From Sinorhizobium meliloti 4H41 (GTDB taxonomy: Bacteria; Pseudomonadota; Alphaproteobacteria; Rhizobiales; Rhizobiaceae): a stretch of 64,000 nucleotides of DNA. Under the pieces are notes generated by a model, which was not told the DNA's origin, made no database searches, and saw only the letters and a program-made list of their open reading frames with translations. The position numbers and the translations under genes are program-made. This document shows positions 26,032-34,042 of the stretch, piece after piece; position 1 is the first letter of the stretch; every line of letters begins with the position of its first letter. Location: positions 186,001 through 250,000 of the forward strand of contig NZ_AQWP01000004.1 of NCBI RefSeq assembly GCF_000375585.1. The letters are read 5' to 3'.

Positions 26032-27467
26032 GCACGACGTCCTTTTTCAGCGACATGCTGCAGAGCATTGCCGAGCGCGGCCGGCGCTTCTTGTCGCTCG
26101 GTCCGGCCCGGAACGGCGATGTCAATCCGGTCGGCACCATGGAAGCGCTCTGCGACACGCTGCTGTCGAGCCGAGGCGAGGCGTCGGGCATGGCGCTGGC
26201 CAAGAACATTCTGGATCGCTGGCAAGGCTTCGATCGGGACAAGCGGCGCGATTTCATGTTGGCGCTGCTCTCTCGTTTCGGCCCTGATATCGAACGGCTG
26301 GAGCGGGCGATCGACGCCTATCGCGCCGATCCGACGCCGAAGGCGCTGCTCGAGATGAGCATGGCGGCAGAACCTCGCCGCCAGGAATTGATCCGCAGGC
26401 TCAATCTTGCGCCGAACGGCATCGCGACCCTCGTCCGCATGCGGGCGGACCTCCTCGAACTCAAAGCCCAAAACCCCGATCTGGAGGCGGTCGATACGGA
26501 CTTCGCGCATCTCTTCGGATCCTGGTTCAATCGGGGCTTCCTCGTGTTGCGGCCGATCAGCTGGTCGACGCCGGCCGACATTCTGGAGAAGATCATTCGT
26601 TACGAGGCCGTCCATCATATCGGCGGCTGGGACGAGTTGCGCCGGCGGCTTGCGCCGGAGGACCGACGCTGCTTCGCCTTCTTCCATCCGCAGCTGGTCG
26701 ACGATCCGCTGATCTTCGTCGAAGTGGCGCTGACACGCGAAATGCCTTCCAACATCGCGGAGCTGCTGCAGGAGGACCGTGCGCCGATCCGCGCTACCGA
26801 CGCGACGACAGCCGTCTTCTATTCCATTTCGAACTGCCAGGAAGGCCTCAGGGGCATCTCCTTCGGCAACTTCCTGATCAAACAGGTGGTGGAGGATCTG
26901 CGGCGCGACCTCCCTCGCCTCGACACCTTCGTGACGCTGTCGCCGGTGCCGGGCTTTGCCGATTGGTTGTCGCGCGAACGCCGGGCGGAAGCGTCCAACG
27001 CCCTGTCCGCCGCCGACCGCAGCAGGCTCGCGGTGCTCGATGAGCCTGATTGGGCCGATCAGCCGGAGACCGCGGCGGCCATCCAGCCAAGCCTGACGGC
27101 TGCGGCCGCCTGGTACTTCCTCAGGGCTCGCAATCGCAACGGCAAGACCGTCGATCCCGTCGCCCGGTTCCATCTCGGCAATGGCGCACGGCTCGAACGC
27201 ATCAATTTCCTGGGCGACCGGTCCGAACGGGCGATGCGCCAGGCCCACGGGCTGATGGTCAACTATCTCTACAAGCTCGACGACATCGAGACTAACCACG
27301 AGGTCTTTGCGACCCGCGGCGAGGTCGTCGCCGCACCCGCCATACGCCGGCTGGTGCCGGCCGACAGGAGTTCACGCAGCCTCGTTCCAGGCCCGGACGC
27401 CTTTCCCCCGGAAGTCCGATCAGCCGACGCACCAGGAAGGAAAGGCAACAAGGAGTTCACCTCATGA
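26028..27467 (+). CDS. matA: Malonyl-CoA decarboxylase
   Basis: A 479-residue enzyme converting malonyl-CoA to acetyl-CoA and CO2. An N-terminal helical domain (about 1-160) is followed by the acetyltransferase-fold catalytic domain: FFHPQLVDDPLIFVEVALT, FYSISNCQEGLRGISFGNFLIKQV, and the active-site region FHLGNGARLERINF with the catalytic His. It overlaps matM by ATGA and matB by ATGA, so uptake, activation and decarboxylation are made together. Confidence 0.92.
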   Translation: MSTTSFFSDMLQSIAERGRRFLSLGPARNGDVNPVGTMEALCDTLLSSRGEASGMALAKNILDRWQGFDRDKRRDFMLALLSRFGPDIERLERAIDAYRADPTPKALLEMSMAAEPRRQELIRRLNLAPNGIATLVRMRADLLELKAQNPDLEAVDTDFAHLFGSWFNRGFLVLRPISWSTPADILEKIIRYEAVHHIGGWDELRRRLAPEDRRCFAFFHPQLVDDPLIFVEVALTREMPSNIAELLQEDRAPIRATDATTAVFYSISNCQEGLRGISFGNFLIKQVVEDLRRDLPRLDTFVTLSPVPGFADWLSRERRAEASNALSAADRSRLAVLDEPDWADQPETAAAIQPSLTAAAAWYFLRARNRNGKTVDPVARFHLGNGARLERINFLGDRSERAMRQAHGLMVNYLYKLDDIETNHEVFATRGEVVAAPAIRRLVPADRSSRSLVPGPDAFPPEVRSADAPGRKGNKEFTS

Positions 27468-28990
27468 GCAACCATCTGTTCGACGCCATACGCCGGGCAG
27501 CGCGCCCCGACTCCGCCTTCATCCTGACGGCCGACGGCGGCCGCTGGACCTATGGCGACATGCTGGAGCATTCGGGCCGCATCGCTTCCGCGCTCGACTG
27601 CCTCGGTGTGCGGCCGGGCGATCGGGTGGCGGTGCAGGTGGAGAAGAGCCCCGAGGCGCTGATGCTTTATCTCGCCTGCCTGCGCGCGGGCGCGGTCTAT
27701 CTTCCCCTCAACACGGCCTATACGCTTGCCGAACTCGACTATTTCTTCGCAGATGCCGAGCCTCGGCTCATCGTCTGCGCGCCGGCTGCAAAGGAGGGGA
27801 TCTCGAAGCTTGCCGCCGATCACGGCGCCAAGGTCGAGACGCTCGACGAGAACGGTGGCGGCTCGCTGATCGACCTTGCCCGGGGCAATGCGCCGGATTT
27901 CCGCGACGCTGACCGCGGTCCGGATGACCTCGCCGCCATCCTCTACACGTCGGGCACGACCGGGCGGTCCAAGGGCGCGATGCTGACGCATGACAACCTC
28001 CTCTCGAACGCCGCCACGCTTCGCGACCATTGGCGCTTCACGGCCGACGACAGGCTGATCCACGCGCTGCCGATCTTCCACACGCATGGCCTCTTCGTAG
28101 CATCGAACGTCGTTCTTCTGGCCGGCGCCTCGATGTTTTTCCTGCCGAAATTCGACGCCAACGAAGTCCTGCGTCTGATGCCGCAAGCTACCGCAATGAT
28201 GGGTGTTCCGACCTTCTATGTGCGTCTCGTTCAGAATCCGGGGCTGACGCGCGAGGCAACCGCCGGGATGCGGCTTTTCGTGTCTGGCTCGGCTCCGCTG
28301 CTTGCCGAGACCCACAGGACTTTCGCCCAGATGACCGGACATGCCATTCTAGAGCGCTACGGCATGACCGAAACCAATATGAACACCTCCAACCCCTATG
28401 ACAGCGAGCGCATCGCCGGAACCGTCGGCTTCCCATTGCCGGGGGTTTCGCTTCGTATTGCCGATCCGGAGAGCGGCAGGCCACTCCCGAAAGGCGAGAC
28501 GGGAATGATCGAGGTGAAGGGCCCGAACGTGTTCAAGGGCTATTGGCGCATGCCCGAAAAGACGCAGGCGGAGTTCCGCGCCGACGGCTTCTTCATCACC
28601 GGCGACCTCGGCAAGATCGACGAGCGGGGCTATGTCCATATCGTCGGGCGAGGCAAGGATCTCGTGATTTCCGGCGGATACAACATCTATCCCAAGGAAG
28701 TCGAAACCGAGATCGACCAAATGCCGGGGGTCGTGGAAACGGCAGTCATCGGCGTGCCGCATCCGGACTTCGGCGAAGGCGTCACGGCCGTGGTCGTCCG
28801 GAAGCCGGGTGCGACGATCGACGAGCGCGCCATTCTCGATGGTCTGGAAGGCCGGCTGGCGCGCTACAAGCAACCGAAACGGGTGATCTTCGTGGACGAC
28901 CTGCCGCGCAATACGATGGGCAAGGTTCAGAAGAACGTGCTTCGCGAAACATATGCGCGTCTTTATGCAGCAGCCGAGGCGCGCGCGTAG
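27464..28990 (+). CDS. matB: Malonyl-CoA synthetase
   Basis: A 508-residue acyl-CoA synthetase of the ANL superfamily. It makes malonyl-CoA from malonate, ATP and CoA. Motifs: the P-loop LYTSGTTGRSKGAMLTH (about 164-180), YGMTETNMN, TGDLGKIDERGYVHIVGRGKDLVISGGYNIYP, and the C-terminal catalytic lysine region LPRNTMGKVQKNVLRE. It is the last gene of the malonate operon, with ATGA overlap to matA. Malonate assimilation thus yields acetyl-CoA in two steps. Confidence 0.92.
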   Translation: MSNHLFDAIRRAARPDSAFILTADGGRWTYGDMLEHSGRIASALDCLGVRPGDRVAVQVEKSPEALMLYLACLRAGAVYLPLNTAYTLAELDYFFADAEPRLIVCAPAAKEGISKLAADHGAKVETLDENGGGSLIDLARGNAPDFRDADRGPDDLAAILYTSGTTGRSKGAMLTHDNLLSNAATLRDHWRFTADDRLIHALPIFHTHGLFVASNVVLLAGASMFFLPKFDANEVLRLMPQATAMMGVPTFYVRLVQNPGLTREATAGMRLFVSGSAPLLAETHRTFAQMTGHAILERYGMTETNMNTSNPYDSERIAGTVGFPLPGVSLRIADPESGRPLPKGETGMIEVKGPNVFKGYWRMPEKTQAEFRADGFFITGDLGKIDERGYVHIVGRGKDLVISGGYNIYPKEVETEIDQMPGVVETAVIGVPHPDFGEGVTAVVVRKPGATIDERAILDGLEGRLARYKQPKRVIFVDDLPRNTMGKVQKNVLRETYARLYAAAEARA

Positions 28991-29027
28991 GCATCGCGCG
29001 CACGCCGAGAGATTGCTTCTGATCGGT

Positions 29028-29129
29028 TAGAGCATTTCATGGTTTCATAGAAACACTGAAATGCTCTAACCATTTGATCCAACGCTCTTCCGGGCGGAAA
29101 ACCGCACACACCTTCCTCACCCCGCTCTA
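29028..29129 (+). repeat. RIME-like repeat, copy C
   Basis: Module 1 is TAGAGCATTTCATGGTTTCA... mirrored by ...TGAAATGCTCTA. Module 2 is degenerate (GCTCTTCCGGGCGGAAAACCGC), and its end has diverged to CCCCGCTCTA. That final CTA is the stop codon of the convergent greA-like gene. Confidence 0.8.
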
Positions 29130-29609
29130 CGAGATGGCGAGCACTTCGAGTTCCTGATCGCCGACACTGGCGATGTCCCCGACGGACTTGCCCATGAGAA
29201 CCCTTGCCACCGGGGACACGTAGGAGATCGAACCGTCCTTGGGATCGGCTTCATCCTCTCCGACGATCCGATATTTCTGCACCCGTCCGTCATCACGGCT
29301 GAAGGTGACCGTGCTTCCGAATGCGACCACATCGAACGAAGCCGGATCGGAGACGAGTTGAGCCGTCCGAACTCTTTCCGCGAAATAGCGCAGATCACGC
29401 AAGGGGCCCGCCGCCTGCCGCCGCCGTTCATTCACGTCCTCGATCGTGCTTGCGGCCTCGTAGGCTTCGCGAGCCTGTTGGAAGTGCAATTCCAGGGCCT
29501 TCAATCCCTTTGCCGTGACAAGGTTCGGATGGGGTGAGACCGGCCGGTCAGGCAGCAGTGTTTCCGAGGCCGTTTCGGCACTTTCTTCCTTGATGAAGGC
29601 TACGCTCAC
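29127..29609 (-). CDS. GreA/GreB-family transcription elongation factor
   Basis: A 160-residue protein. The N-terminal part (about 25-90) is the coiled-coil domain (LVTAKGLKALELHFQQAREAYEAA, RDLRYFAERVRTAQLV). The C-terminal part is the FKBP-like domain with VAFGSTVTFSRDDGRVQKYRIVGEDEADPKDGSISYVSPVARVLMG. Such proteins enter the RNA polymerase secondary channel to rescue backtracked complexes or modulate initiation. It is probably an accessory paralogue, not the housekeeping GreA. Divergent from the DUF6065-like gene at 29796. Confidence 0.85.
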   Translation of the reverse strand: MSVAFIKEESAETASETLLPDRPVSPHPNLVTAKGLKALELHFQQAREAYEAASTIEDVNERRRQAAGPLRDLRYFAERVRTAQLVSDPASFDVVAFGSTVTFSRDDGRVQKYRIVGEDEADPKDGSISYVSPVARVLMGKSVGDIASVGDQELEVLAIS

Positions 29610-29740
29610 CGGCGAACTCCGCTTGGACGTGGCGCTTTCTCCTTAGGAGCGATCGCACTCTGTTTTCTCGGAACTATATAGGGCGATGACAGGAACCGAC
29701 AGTATCGACACATCGAGTTTCTGCTCATTTTCTCGCCGAC

Positions 29741-29765
29741 GGAATAGAAGCCTCGCCGTTCCGTT
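29741..29765 (+). promoter_or_regulatory. ECF-type promoter candidate, copy 1 (GGAATAGA-N12-CCGTT)
   Basis: GGAATAGA at 29741-29748 and CCGTT at 29761-29765, 31 bases before the ATG of the DUF6065-like gene. The identical 13 defined bases with identical spacing occur upstream of the repeat-protein gene (31125-31149) and the S8 protease gene (32527-32551). After CCGTT, copies 1 and 2 also share ACTCC. Confidence 0.7.
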
Positions 29766-29795
29766 ACTCCCGGGCCATTCAACGGGAGAAGCGGG

Positions 29796-30509
29796 ATGTT
29801 AAGTTTCCTAAAGAAAGATCCGCGGGTCATTCAGTTTGTCTGCCATCCGGAAGACGACGGCGTCATCGCGCGGCCGGTACCGGCCAAATCGGTTTTGCCT
29901 GATTGGTTCCGCCGGCTGCCGGCGGTCGACAAAGGGCACCAGTCGGCAATCAACAACGGTCTGACCGTCAAACGCTGCATGCCCTTTCTCGACGCCATGA
30001 CCACCGGCTGGATCCTGCCGATCGCCGCGACGGTGCGCCTTGACATCAAGGATGACGGCCGCAGCGTCGAGGCCGGCTGGGAGTTCGACCGGGTAATGGT
30101 CAGCAACCACGGCGCCCATCAGGTGGCGGGAAATCCGAAAGAGCCCTCCCCGCCCTGCAAGTTTCACAATTACTGGTCGATCCGCACACCGCCCGGATGG
30201 AGTTGCCTGTTTCTGCCGCCGCTGAACCGCCCGGGACAGCCTTTTGAATGCGTGGCCGGGATTGTCGATACGGACAGCTATAGCGCTCACATCCATTTTC
30301 CGTTCTTCGCGACGGCACCGGATGGCCTTCACGTCGTCGAAAAGGGAACGCCGCTTGTGCAGGTGATACCCTTCCGCCGTGCCGATGCGGCAGTCACAGC
30401 GGAAATCCGCGCCGAAACCCGCGCGGAAGCTGTTGAGCGCGAGACGGTCCACCGAAACACCATCGCCGCAGAAGGCTGGTATCGCAAGTCCGCGCGCGCC
30501 GCTCGCTAG
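29796..30509 (+). CDS. DUF6065-like protein of unknown function
   Basis: A 237-residue soluble protein without signal peptide or membrane helix. It begins MLSFLKKDPRVIQFVCHPEDDGVI. Aromatic/Pro/Cys-rich segments follow in the middle: PPCKFHNYWSIRTPPGWSCLFLPP and HIHFPFFA. The C-terminus is basic and helical. I associate it with DUF6065 with moderate confidence; no function is known to me. A copy of the GGAATAGA-N12-CCGTT element lies 31 bases upstream of the start, linking it to the ECF sigma cluster downstream. The TAG stop is the first triplet of a RIME repeat. Confidence 0.6.
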   Translation: MLSFLKKDPRVIQFVCHPEDDGVIARPVPAKSVLPDWFRRLPAVDKGHQSAINNGLTVKRCMPFLDAMTTGWILPIAATVRLDIKDDGRSVEAGWEFDRVMVSNHGAHQVAGNPKEPSPPCKFHNYWSIRTPPGWSCLFLPPLNRPGQPFECVAGIVDTDSYSAHIHFPFFATAPDGLHVVEKGTPLVQVIPFRRADAAVTAEIRAETRAEAVERETVHRNTIAAEGWYRKSARAAR

Positions 30510-30610
30510 GGCACTTCCAGAACACGTGTGTAACGGTTTGCCGTCCGGAAGTGCGCAGCTTCAAAGGTTAGAGCGTTTCACCGTTTTCAACGAGATCCTA
30601 AAACGCTTTG
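30507..30610 (-). repeat. RIME-like repeat, copy D (inverted)
   Basis: Read on the minus strand, module 1 is degenerate (CGTTTTAGGATCTCG...) and module 2 ends GGAAGTGCCCTA. On the plus strand it begins TAG at 30507, the stop of the DUF6065-like gene. Confidence 0.75.
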
Positions 30611-30620
30611 AAAGGTCCGG

Positions 30621-30655
30621 TAAAAAAGGCGGGGGCCGGAATATCCGGCCCCCGC
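30621..30655 (-). terminator. Rho-independent terminator of the repeat-protein gene
   Basis: A 12-bp perfect GC-rich stem (GCGGGGGCCGGA / TCCGGCCCCCGC, 30629-30655) with a 3-nt loop. Read on the minus strand it is followed by CTTTTTTA. It lies 30 bases past the stop of the gene at 30686 and is the clearest intrinsic terminator in the window. Confidence 0.85.
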
Positions 30656-30685
30656 TCTTGTCGCACCGTCAGCTTTCCCGCAACC

Positions 30686-31075
30686 TCAGCGCCCTGTGTG
30701 CCAGAGCTTGCCCGGACGGTACTCCCGGTCGGACCGGTTCGAGCTCGAATTGGACGAACGGTTGGAGGATGAGTTCGACGAGCTGTTCGAGGATGAATTG
30801 GAGCTCGAATTCGAGGAACTGTTGGACGACGAGTTGGAACTCGAATTGCTCGAGGAATTGGAACTCGAATTGCTCGAGGAGTTGGAACTCGAATTGGATG
30901 AGCTGTTGCCGGCGACTATGATCTCGCCGTCGGTCCGGCCGGTCGTCTGGGCGGTTTGCGTCGAAGCGCGATCCACGCCGGGAAATGAGGAGGTATATTC
31001 CCTTGCTTCGGCGGCAGAGCCCACGAGTGCCGCCAAGCCAGCGGCGATTGCCTTGTTCGTCCAGTTCTTTGTCAT
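30686..31075 (-). CDS. Exported Asn-Ser-Ser-Ser tandem-repeat protein
   Basis: A 129-residue protein. Residues 1-24 (MTKNWTNKAIAAGLAALVGSA...) are a signal peptide with cleavage near EA/REY. A polar linker follows, then 14 tandem tetrapeptides (12 consecutive NSSS, one NRSS, one NSSS) and a partial NRS, then a short basic tail ending RPGKLWHTGR. The Ser codons are mixed freely (AGC, AGT, TCA, TCC, TCG) from unit to unit, so the amino-acid pattern looks selected and is not just recent DNA slippage. AAGGAG lies just before the ATG. It has its own copy of the ECF-type promoter element and its own terminator. Function unknown; a flexible surface or matrix protein, or a protease substrate, are possibilities. 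Confidence 0.75.
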   Translation of the reverse strand: MTKNWTNKAIAAGLAALVGSAAEAREYTSSFPGVDRASTQTAQTTGRTDGEIIVAGNSSSNSSSNSSSNSSSNSSSNSSSNSSSNSSSNSSSNSSSNSSSNSSSNRSSNSSSNRSDREYRPGKLWHTGR

Positions 31076-31097
31076 CTCATCTACTCCTTATGAAAAC

Positions 31098-31117
31098 CGG
31101 ACCGCTTCTTCGGTCCG
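31098..31117 (-). other. Leader hairpin of the repeat-protein gene
   Basis: CGGACCG and CGGTCCG form a 7-bp stem with a 6-nt loop between the promoter element and the AAGGAG site. On the minus strand it is followed by GTTTT. It could attenuate transcription or stabilise the message. Confidence 0.35.
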
Positions 31118-31124
31118 CAGGAGT

Positions 31125-31149
31125 AACGGGCGGTGCGCGCCTCTATTCC
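31125..31149 (-). promoter_or_regulatory. ECF-type promoter candidate, copy 2 (GGAATAGA-N12-CCGTT)
   Basis: On the minus strand GGAATAGA (31149-31142) and CCGTT (31129-31125), 50 bases before the ATG of the Asn/Ser repeat gene. Identical in all 13 defined positions and spacing to the copies at 29741 and 32527. Confidence 0.7.
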
Positions 31150-31171
31150 ATGACCGGGATTTTTGATGCAC

Positions 31172-31957
31172 TCACCGTTGCGCACCTCGGAGTTCGCCGA
31201 GAGCTCTAGCCTCTTCCGCCGCCTCGAGCGGCGCCCCTGCATCGATCGCTGTCAGATAGGCGTCGAGTGTTTCCGTGGAAGATGCAGGAGCATAGCCGCC
31301 GCTCGCCACGGGTGCGATGACGGCGAAGGTCACACGCCACTCGGCCCCGGTGCGGCAGGCAACCGAAACCACTGTTGAGCCATCGGCCGAGTCCAGCTCG
31401 AACTCGCGGCACAGCGCCTGCGCATTGTCACGGAATGTCGCAATCGCCCGGAAGCGTTGCGTGGAACCCGGCAGCCGCCGTTCCTCGCCTGCGGCGACCG
31501 TGGCGAGCGCCTCATCAAGCGCAGGACTGCTTATGGCGGCAACGCGCAAGCCACCTTCGATCGGTGCCTCGACGCTTCCCCGCAGCCAATACCCGCCGAA
31601 TCCCGCAACGACAGCCGCCAGCGAGGCAGCGACGGGAGCGAGCCATCGACTTCTGTTAGATCCGTTCGCAAGGCGGCGTGGGAAAGGCAGGATGCCCGGG
31701 CCCGATACAGGAGGTGGCGACGTCTTCTCCGTCACCATTCTTTCGACCGCACGCTTGAGTCCGGAAGGTACCGGCTCATCGAGCAGCGGCTCCATAGCGG
31801 TCTTGGCAGCGTGGCGCGTTTCGATGAAGAGCGCCACCCGCGCGACCAGCTCGTCATCCGATTCCATCGCTCGTTCTACTTCGGCGATCGTCCCGGCGTC
31901 GAGCTCGCCGTCGGCGAACCGCATCAGTGTCTCGTCGGAGAAGTCCGTTCCTGTCAT
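31172..31957 (-). CDS. Membrane anti-sigma factor
   Basis: A 261-residue protein. The N-terminal ~75 residues (FSDETLMRFADGELDAGTIAEVERAMESDDEL) look like the cytoplasmic anti-sigma domain of the RskA/ZAS type, without an HxxxCxxC zinc motif. One membrane helix follows (WLAPVAASLAAVVAGFGGYWL, about 115-135), then a periplasmic domain of ~125 residues with two cysteines. Its ATG overlaps the stop of the ECF sigma gene (ATGA), the standard arrangement for a sigma factor and its inhibitor. It should hold the sigma factor at the membrane until a periplasmic signal releases it. Confidence 0.85.
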   Translation of the reverse strand: MTGTDFSDETLMRFADGELDAGTIAEVERAMESDDELVARVALFIETRHAAKTAMEPLLDEPVPSGLKRAVERMVTEKTSPPPVSGPGILPFPRRLANGSNRSRWLAPVAASLAAVVAGFGGYWLRGSVEAPIEGGLRVAAISSPALDEALATVAAGEERRLPGSTQRFRAIATFRDNAQALCREFELDSADGSTVVSVACRTGAEWRVTFAVIAPVASGGYAPASSTETLDAYLTAIDAGAPLEAAEEARALGELRGAQR

Positions 31958-32496
31958 TCGTTTGTGCCCTTTATTGACTGAGAACGTCCGGTCGTCTGTG
32001 TTATTCCGGCAGCCTCGGCCAAACTCTTGCGTGCCCTCGCCAGTCGGCTCATAACCGTGCCTATGGGAATGCCCATCACATCGGCCGCTTCGCGATAGGA
32101 TAGCTCCTCAACGCAGACAAGAAGAACCACCTCCCGCTGCTCGTCCGGCAATTCGGTGATCGCCTCCGCGACGGTTTTGAGGGTCAGCCGCGCTTCGGCT
32201 TCCCGCTCGCCGGATGAACCGGCGATGTCATGACGCTCGGTGATATCGTCCTGCACGCCTGCGGTCTTCTGCCGGCGTACCTGGTCGATCCAGAGATTGC
32301 GCAGGATGCGGAATATCCAAGCGTCGAAGCGCGTGCCCGGCTCGAAGCGCTCGGCACTGGCCAGTGCCCGCTCGCAGGCCGCCTGCACAAGATCATCGGC
32401 GACATCACGCGAGCCGCAAAGCGAGATGGCGAAGCGGCGCAGATTGGGCAGGAACGCCATGAGGCGTTCGCCGACATCCTTCACCGCACTGCTCAT
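31954..32496 (-). CDS. ECF RNA polymerase sigma factor
   Basis: A 180-residue sigma-70-family protein with only regions 2 and 4. Region 2: LRRFAISLCGSRDVADDLVQAACERALASAERFEPGTRFDAWIFRILRNLWID. Region 4: LPDEQREVVLLVCVEELSYREAADVMGIPIGTVMSRLARARKSL. The start is an ATG preceded by a short GGGAC-containing stretch. It is co-translated with the anti-sigma factor and divergent from the S8 protease gene. I propose it recognises GGAATAGA-N12-CCGTT, found before three neighbouring genes; no such element precedes the sigma gene itself. Confidence 0.9.
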   Translation of the reverse strand: MSSAVKDVGERLMAFLPNLRRFAISLCGSRDVADDLVQAACERALASAERFEPGTRFDAWIFRILRNLWIDQVRRQKTAGVQDDITERHDIAGSSGEREAEARLTLKTVAEAITELPDEQREVVLLVCVEELSYREAADVMGIPIGTVMSRLARARKSLAEAAGITQTTGRSQSIKGTNE

Positions 32497-32526
32497 GTCC
32501 CGAAACTCCGTAATTGGCTAGAAGAG

Positions 32527-32551
32527 GGAATAGACCGACGACTCAGCCGTT
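32527..32551 (+). promoter_or_regulatory. ECF-type promoter candidate, copy 3 (GGAATAGA-N12-CCGTT)
   Basis: GGAATAGA at 32527-32534 and CCGTT at 32547-32551, in the gap between the sigma factor gene and the S8 protease gene, pointing at the protease (ATG 88 bases downstream). Confidence 0.65.
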
Positions 32552-32638
32552 CTGACACAATCTACAGGTAGCGGTCTCACCGTCCAAAGGAATGCGCTAT
32601 CTTCCTATTAGCCTGACCTAGCCGATTGAGGTTTTCAG

Positions 32639-34042
32639 ATGCTGACCACGTCGAAACTGGCCCTGCTCGCGCCCATTGCTGCAATCGCACTCTTATCCGG
32701 CGACATCCTGGCTCCCGGGAACATGATCGTGCGTGAGGTGCTCGGAACCGGGCTTGCCCTGGCCGACGATGACGACGACGATGACGGTGGGAATGACGGC
32801 AACCGCGGCTCGCGCGGTTCCGGCCGCTCCGGCTCCTACGGCGCCGGCGCCGGATGGAGTGGCGGCAAGAGCCTGTTTCCATTCCGAGAGTTCCTGCCAC
32901 GTCGGACCGCCCCGCGGCGCTCGCGCACAGCCGCACCCGCCGCACCGATACGAGCGCCCGATGAGATCGTCGGGCTGGGTTTCAGCTCGACGGAACTCGG
33001 CGGGTTGGCGGCCGCGGGCTTCGAGCTCCTCGAACGGAGCACGATGGCTTCCTTCAACGCCGAGGTGATCAAGCTTCGCATTCCCCAAGGCCTGACACTG
33101 GAAGCCGCTCGGCAGCAGGCCCGCGCCCTGGCGCCGCAAGCGGTGATCGACTTCAACCATTATTTCCGGCCGGAACAGCATCCCGATGCCCCGTGCGTCG
33201 CAAGCGACTGCCTGGCACGCGACGTGATCGGCTGGCCCTCGGCTCAAACCTGGCCTGGCACTTGCGCGGCAGGCGTGCGTATCGGCCTTGTCGATACGGC
33301 GATCAACCCCGATCACATCGCGTTCGAGGCTCGCAACGTAGAGATCGTCCGCCTCGTCGACGAAGACCTGCCGGAGTCCGGCAGGCAGCACGGCACCGCT
33401 GTCGCGGCTTTGCTCGTGGGCTCAGCCACGAGCCGCACGCCGGGCCTGATACCGGGTGGCAAGCTCATCGCCGTGGACGCGTTTCACCGGGCGGGGCGGC
33501 AAGACGACCGCTCCGCCGCCTTCGATCTGGCGCGCGCACTCGACCTCCTCGCTGGGCGTCAGGTTCAGGTGATCAATCTCAGCCTTGCCGGCCCGCCCAA
33601 TCTCCTGCTCGAACAGGCGGTCAAAAAGGCGGGGGAGCGCGGCATCATCATGGTCGCCGCCGCGGGCAATGACGGTCCGAGAGCCGAGCCCGTCTATCCG
33701 GCTGCCTATGAAGAGGTCATTGCCGTCACCGCGACCGACAGGCGCAAACGGCCCTACCGGCGCGCCGGACGCGGGGAGCATATCGACTTCGCCGCCCCTG
33801 GCGTGGCGGTCTGGACAGCAGCTTCGGTCAGCGGCGCGCGTCCGAAGACGGGAACCTCTTTCGCCGCCCCTTTCGTGACCGCGGCGGTGGCGATGATGAA
33901 AGCATCTGAAGCGGACCTTGCTCCGGAATTGCTCCGCGACAGGCTGACCGGGCACGCCGAAGATCTCGGAGAACCGGGAAAGGATCCTGTCTTTGGCTGG
34001 GGCCTGTTGAACGCGCGAGCGATTTGCAAGACGAAGTCCTGA
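32639..34042 (+). CDS. Exported subtilisin-like (S8) serine protease
   Basis: A 467-residue S8 peptidase. The N-terminus is a long signal or anchor region (hydrophobic to residue ~42), followed by a seven-Asp run, a Gly/Ser/Arg-rich spacer (50-80) and an Arg/Pro/Ala-rich segment. A pro-domain-like part spans ~105-190. The catalytic triad is complete: D219 (IGLVDTAIN), H251 (RQHGTAVAALLVG) and S407 (GTSFAAPFVTAAV), with oxyanion N344 (AAAGND). It is divergent from the ECF sigma/anti-sigma operon and preceded by the shared promoter element, so it is probably a regulon member acting in the periplasm or outside. The exported repeat protein at 30686 is a conceivable substrate (speculative). Confidence 0.88.
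   Translation: MLTTSKLALLAPIAAIALLSGDILAPGNMIVREVLGTGLALADDDDDDDGGNDGNRGSRGSGRSGSYGAGAGWSGGKSLFPFREFLPRRTAPRRSRTAAPAAPIRAPDEIVGLGFSSTELGGLAAAGFELLERSTMASFNAEVIKLRIPQGLTLEAARQQARALAPQAVIDFNHYFRPEQHPDAPCVASDCLARDVIGWPSAQTWPGTCAAGVRIGLVDTAINPDHIAFEARNVEIVRLVDEDLPESGRQHGTAVAALLVGSATSRTPGLIPGGKLIAVDAFHRAGRQDDRSAAFDLARALDLLAGRQVQVINLSLAGPPNLLLEQAVKKAGERGIIMVAAAGNDGPRAEPVYPAAYEEVIAVTATDRRKRPYRRAGRGEHIDFAAPGVAVWTAASVSGARPKTGTSFAAPFVTAAVAMMKASEADLAPELLRDRLTGHAEDLGEPGKDPVFGWGLLNARAICKTKS

Noticed and set aside
30732..30907. Acidic Glu/Leu-repeat protein on the plus strand across the NSSS repeats
   Set aside because: The minus-strand reading has a signal peptide, binding site, promoter element and terminator; the Glu/Leu pattern is just the complement of Asn/Ser codons.
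30732..30907. Possible CRISPR-like or DNA tandem array
   Set aside because: Units are 12 bp without spacers and follow codon structure; this is a coding repeat.
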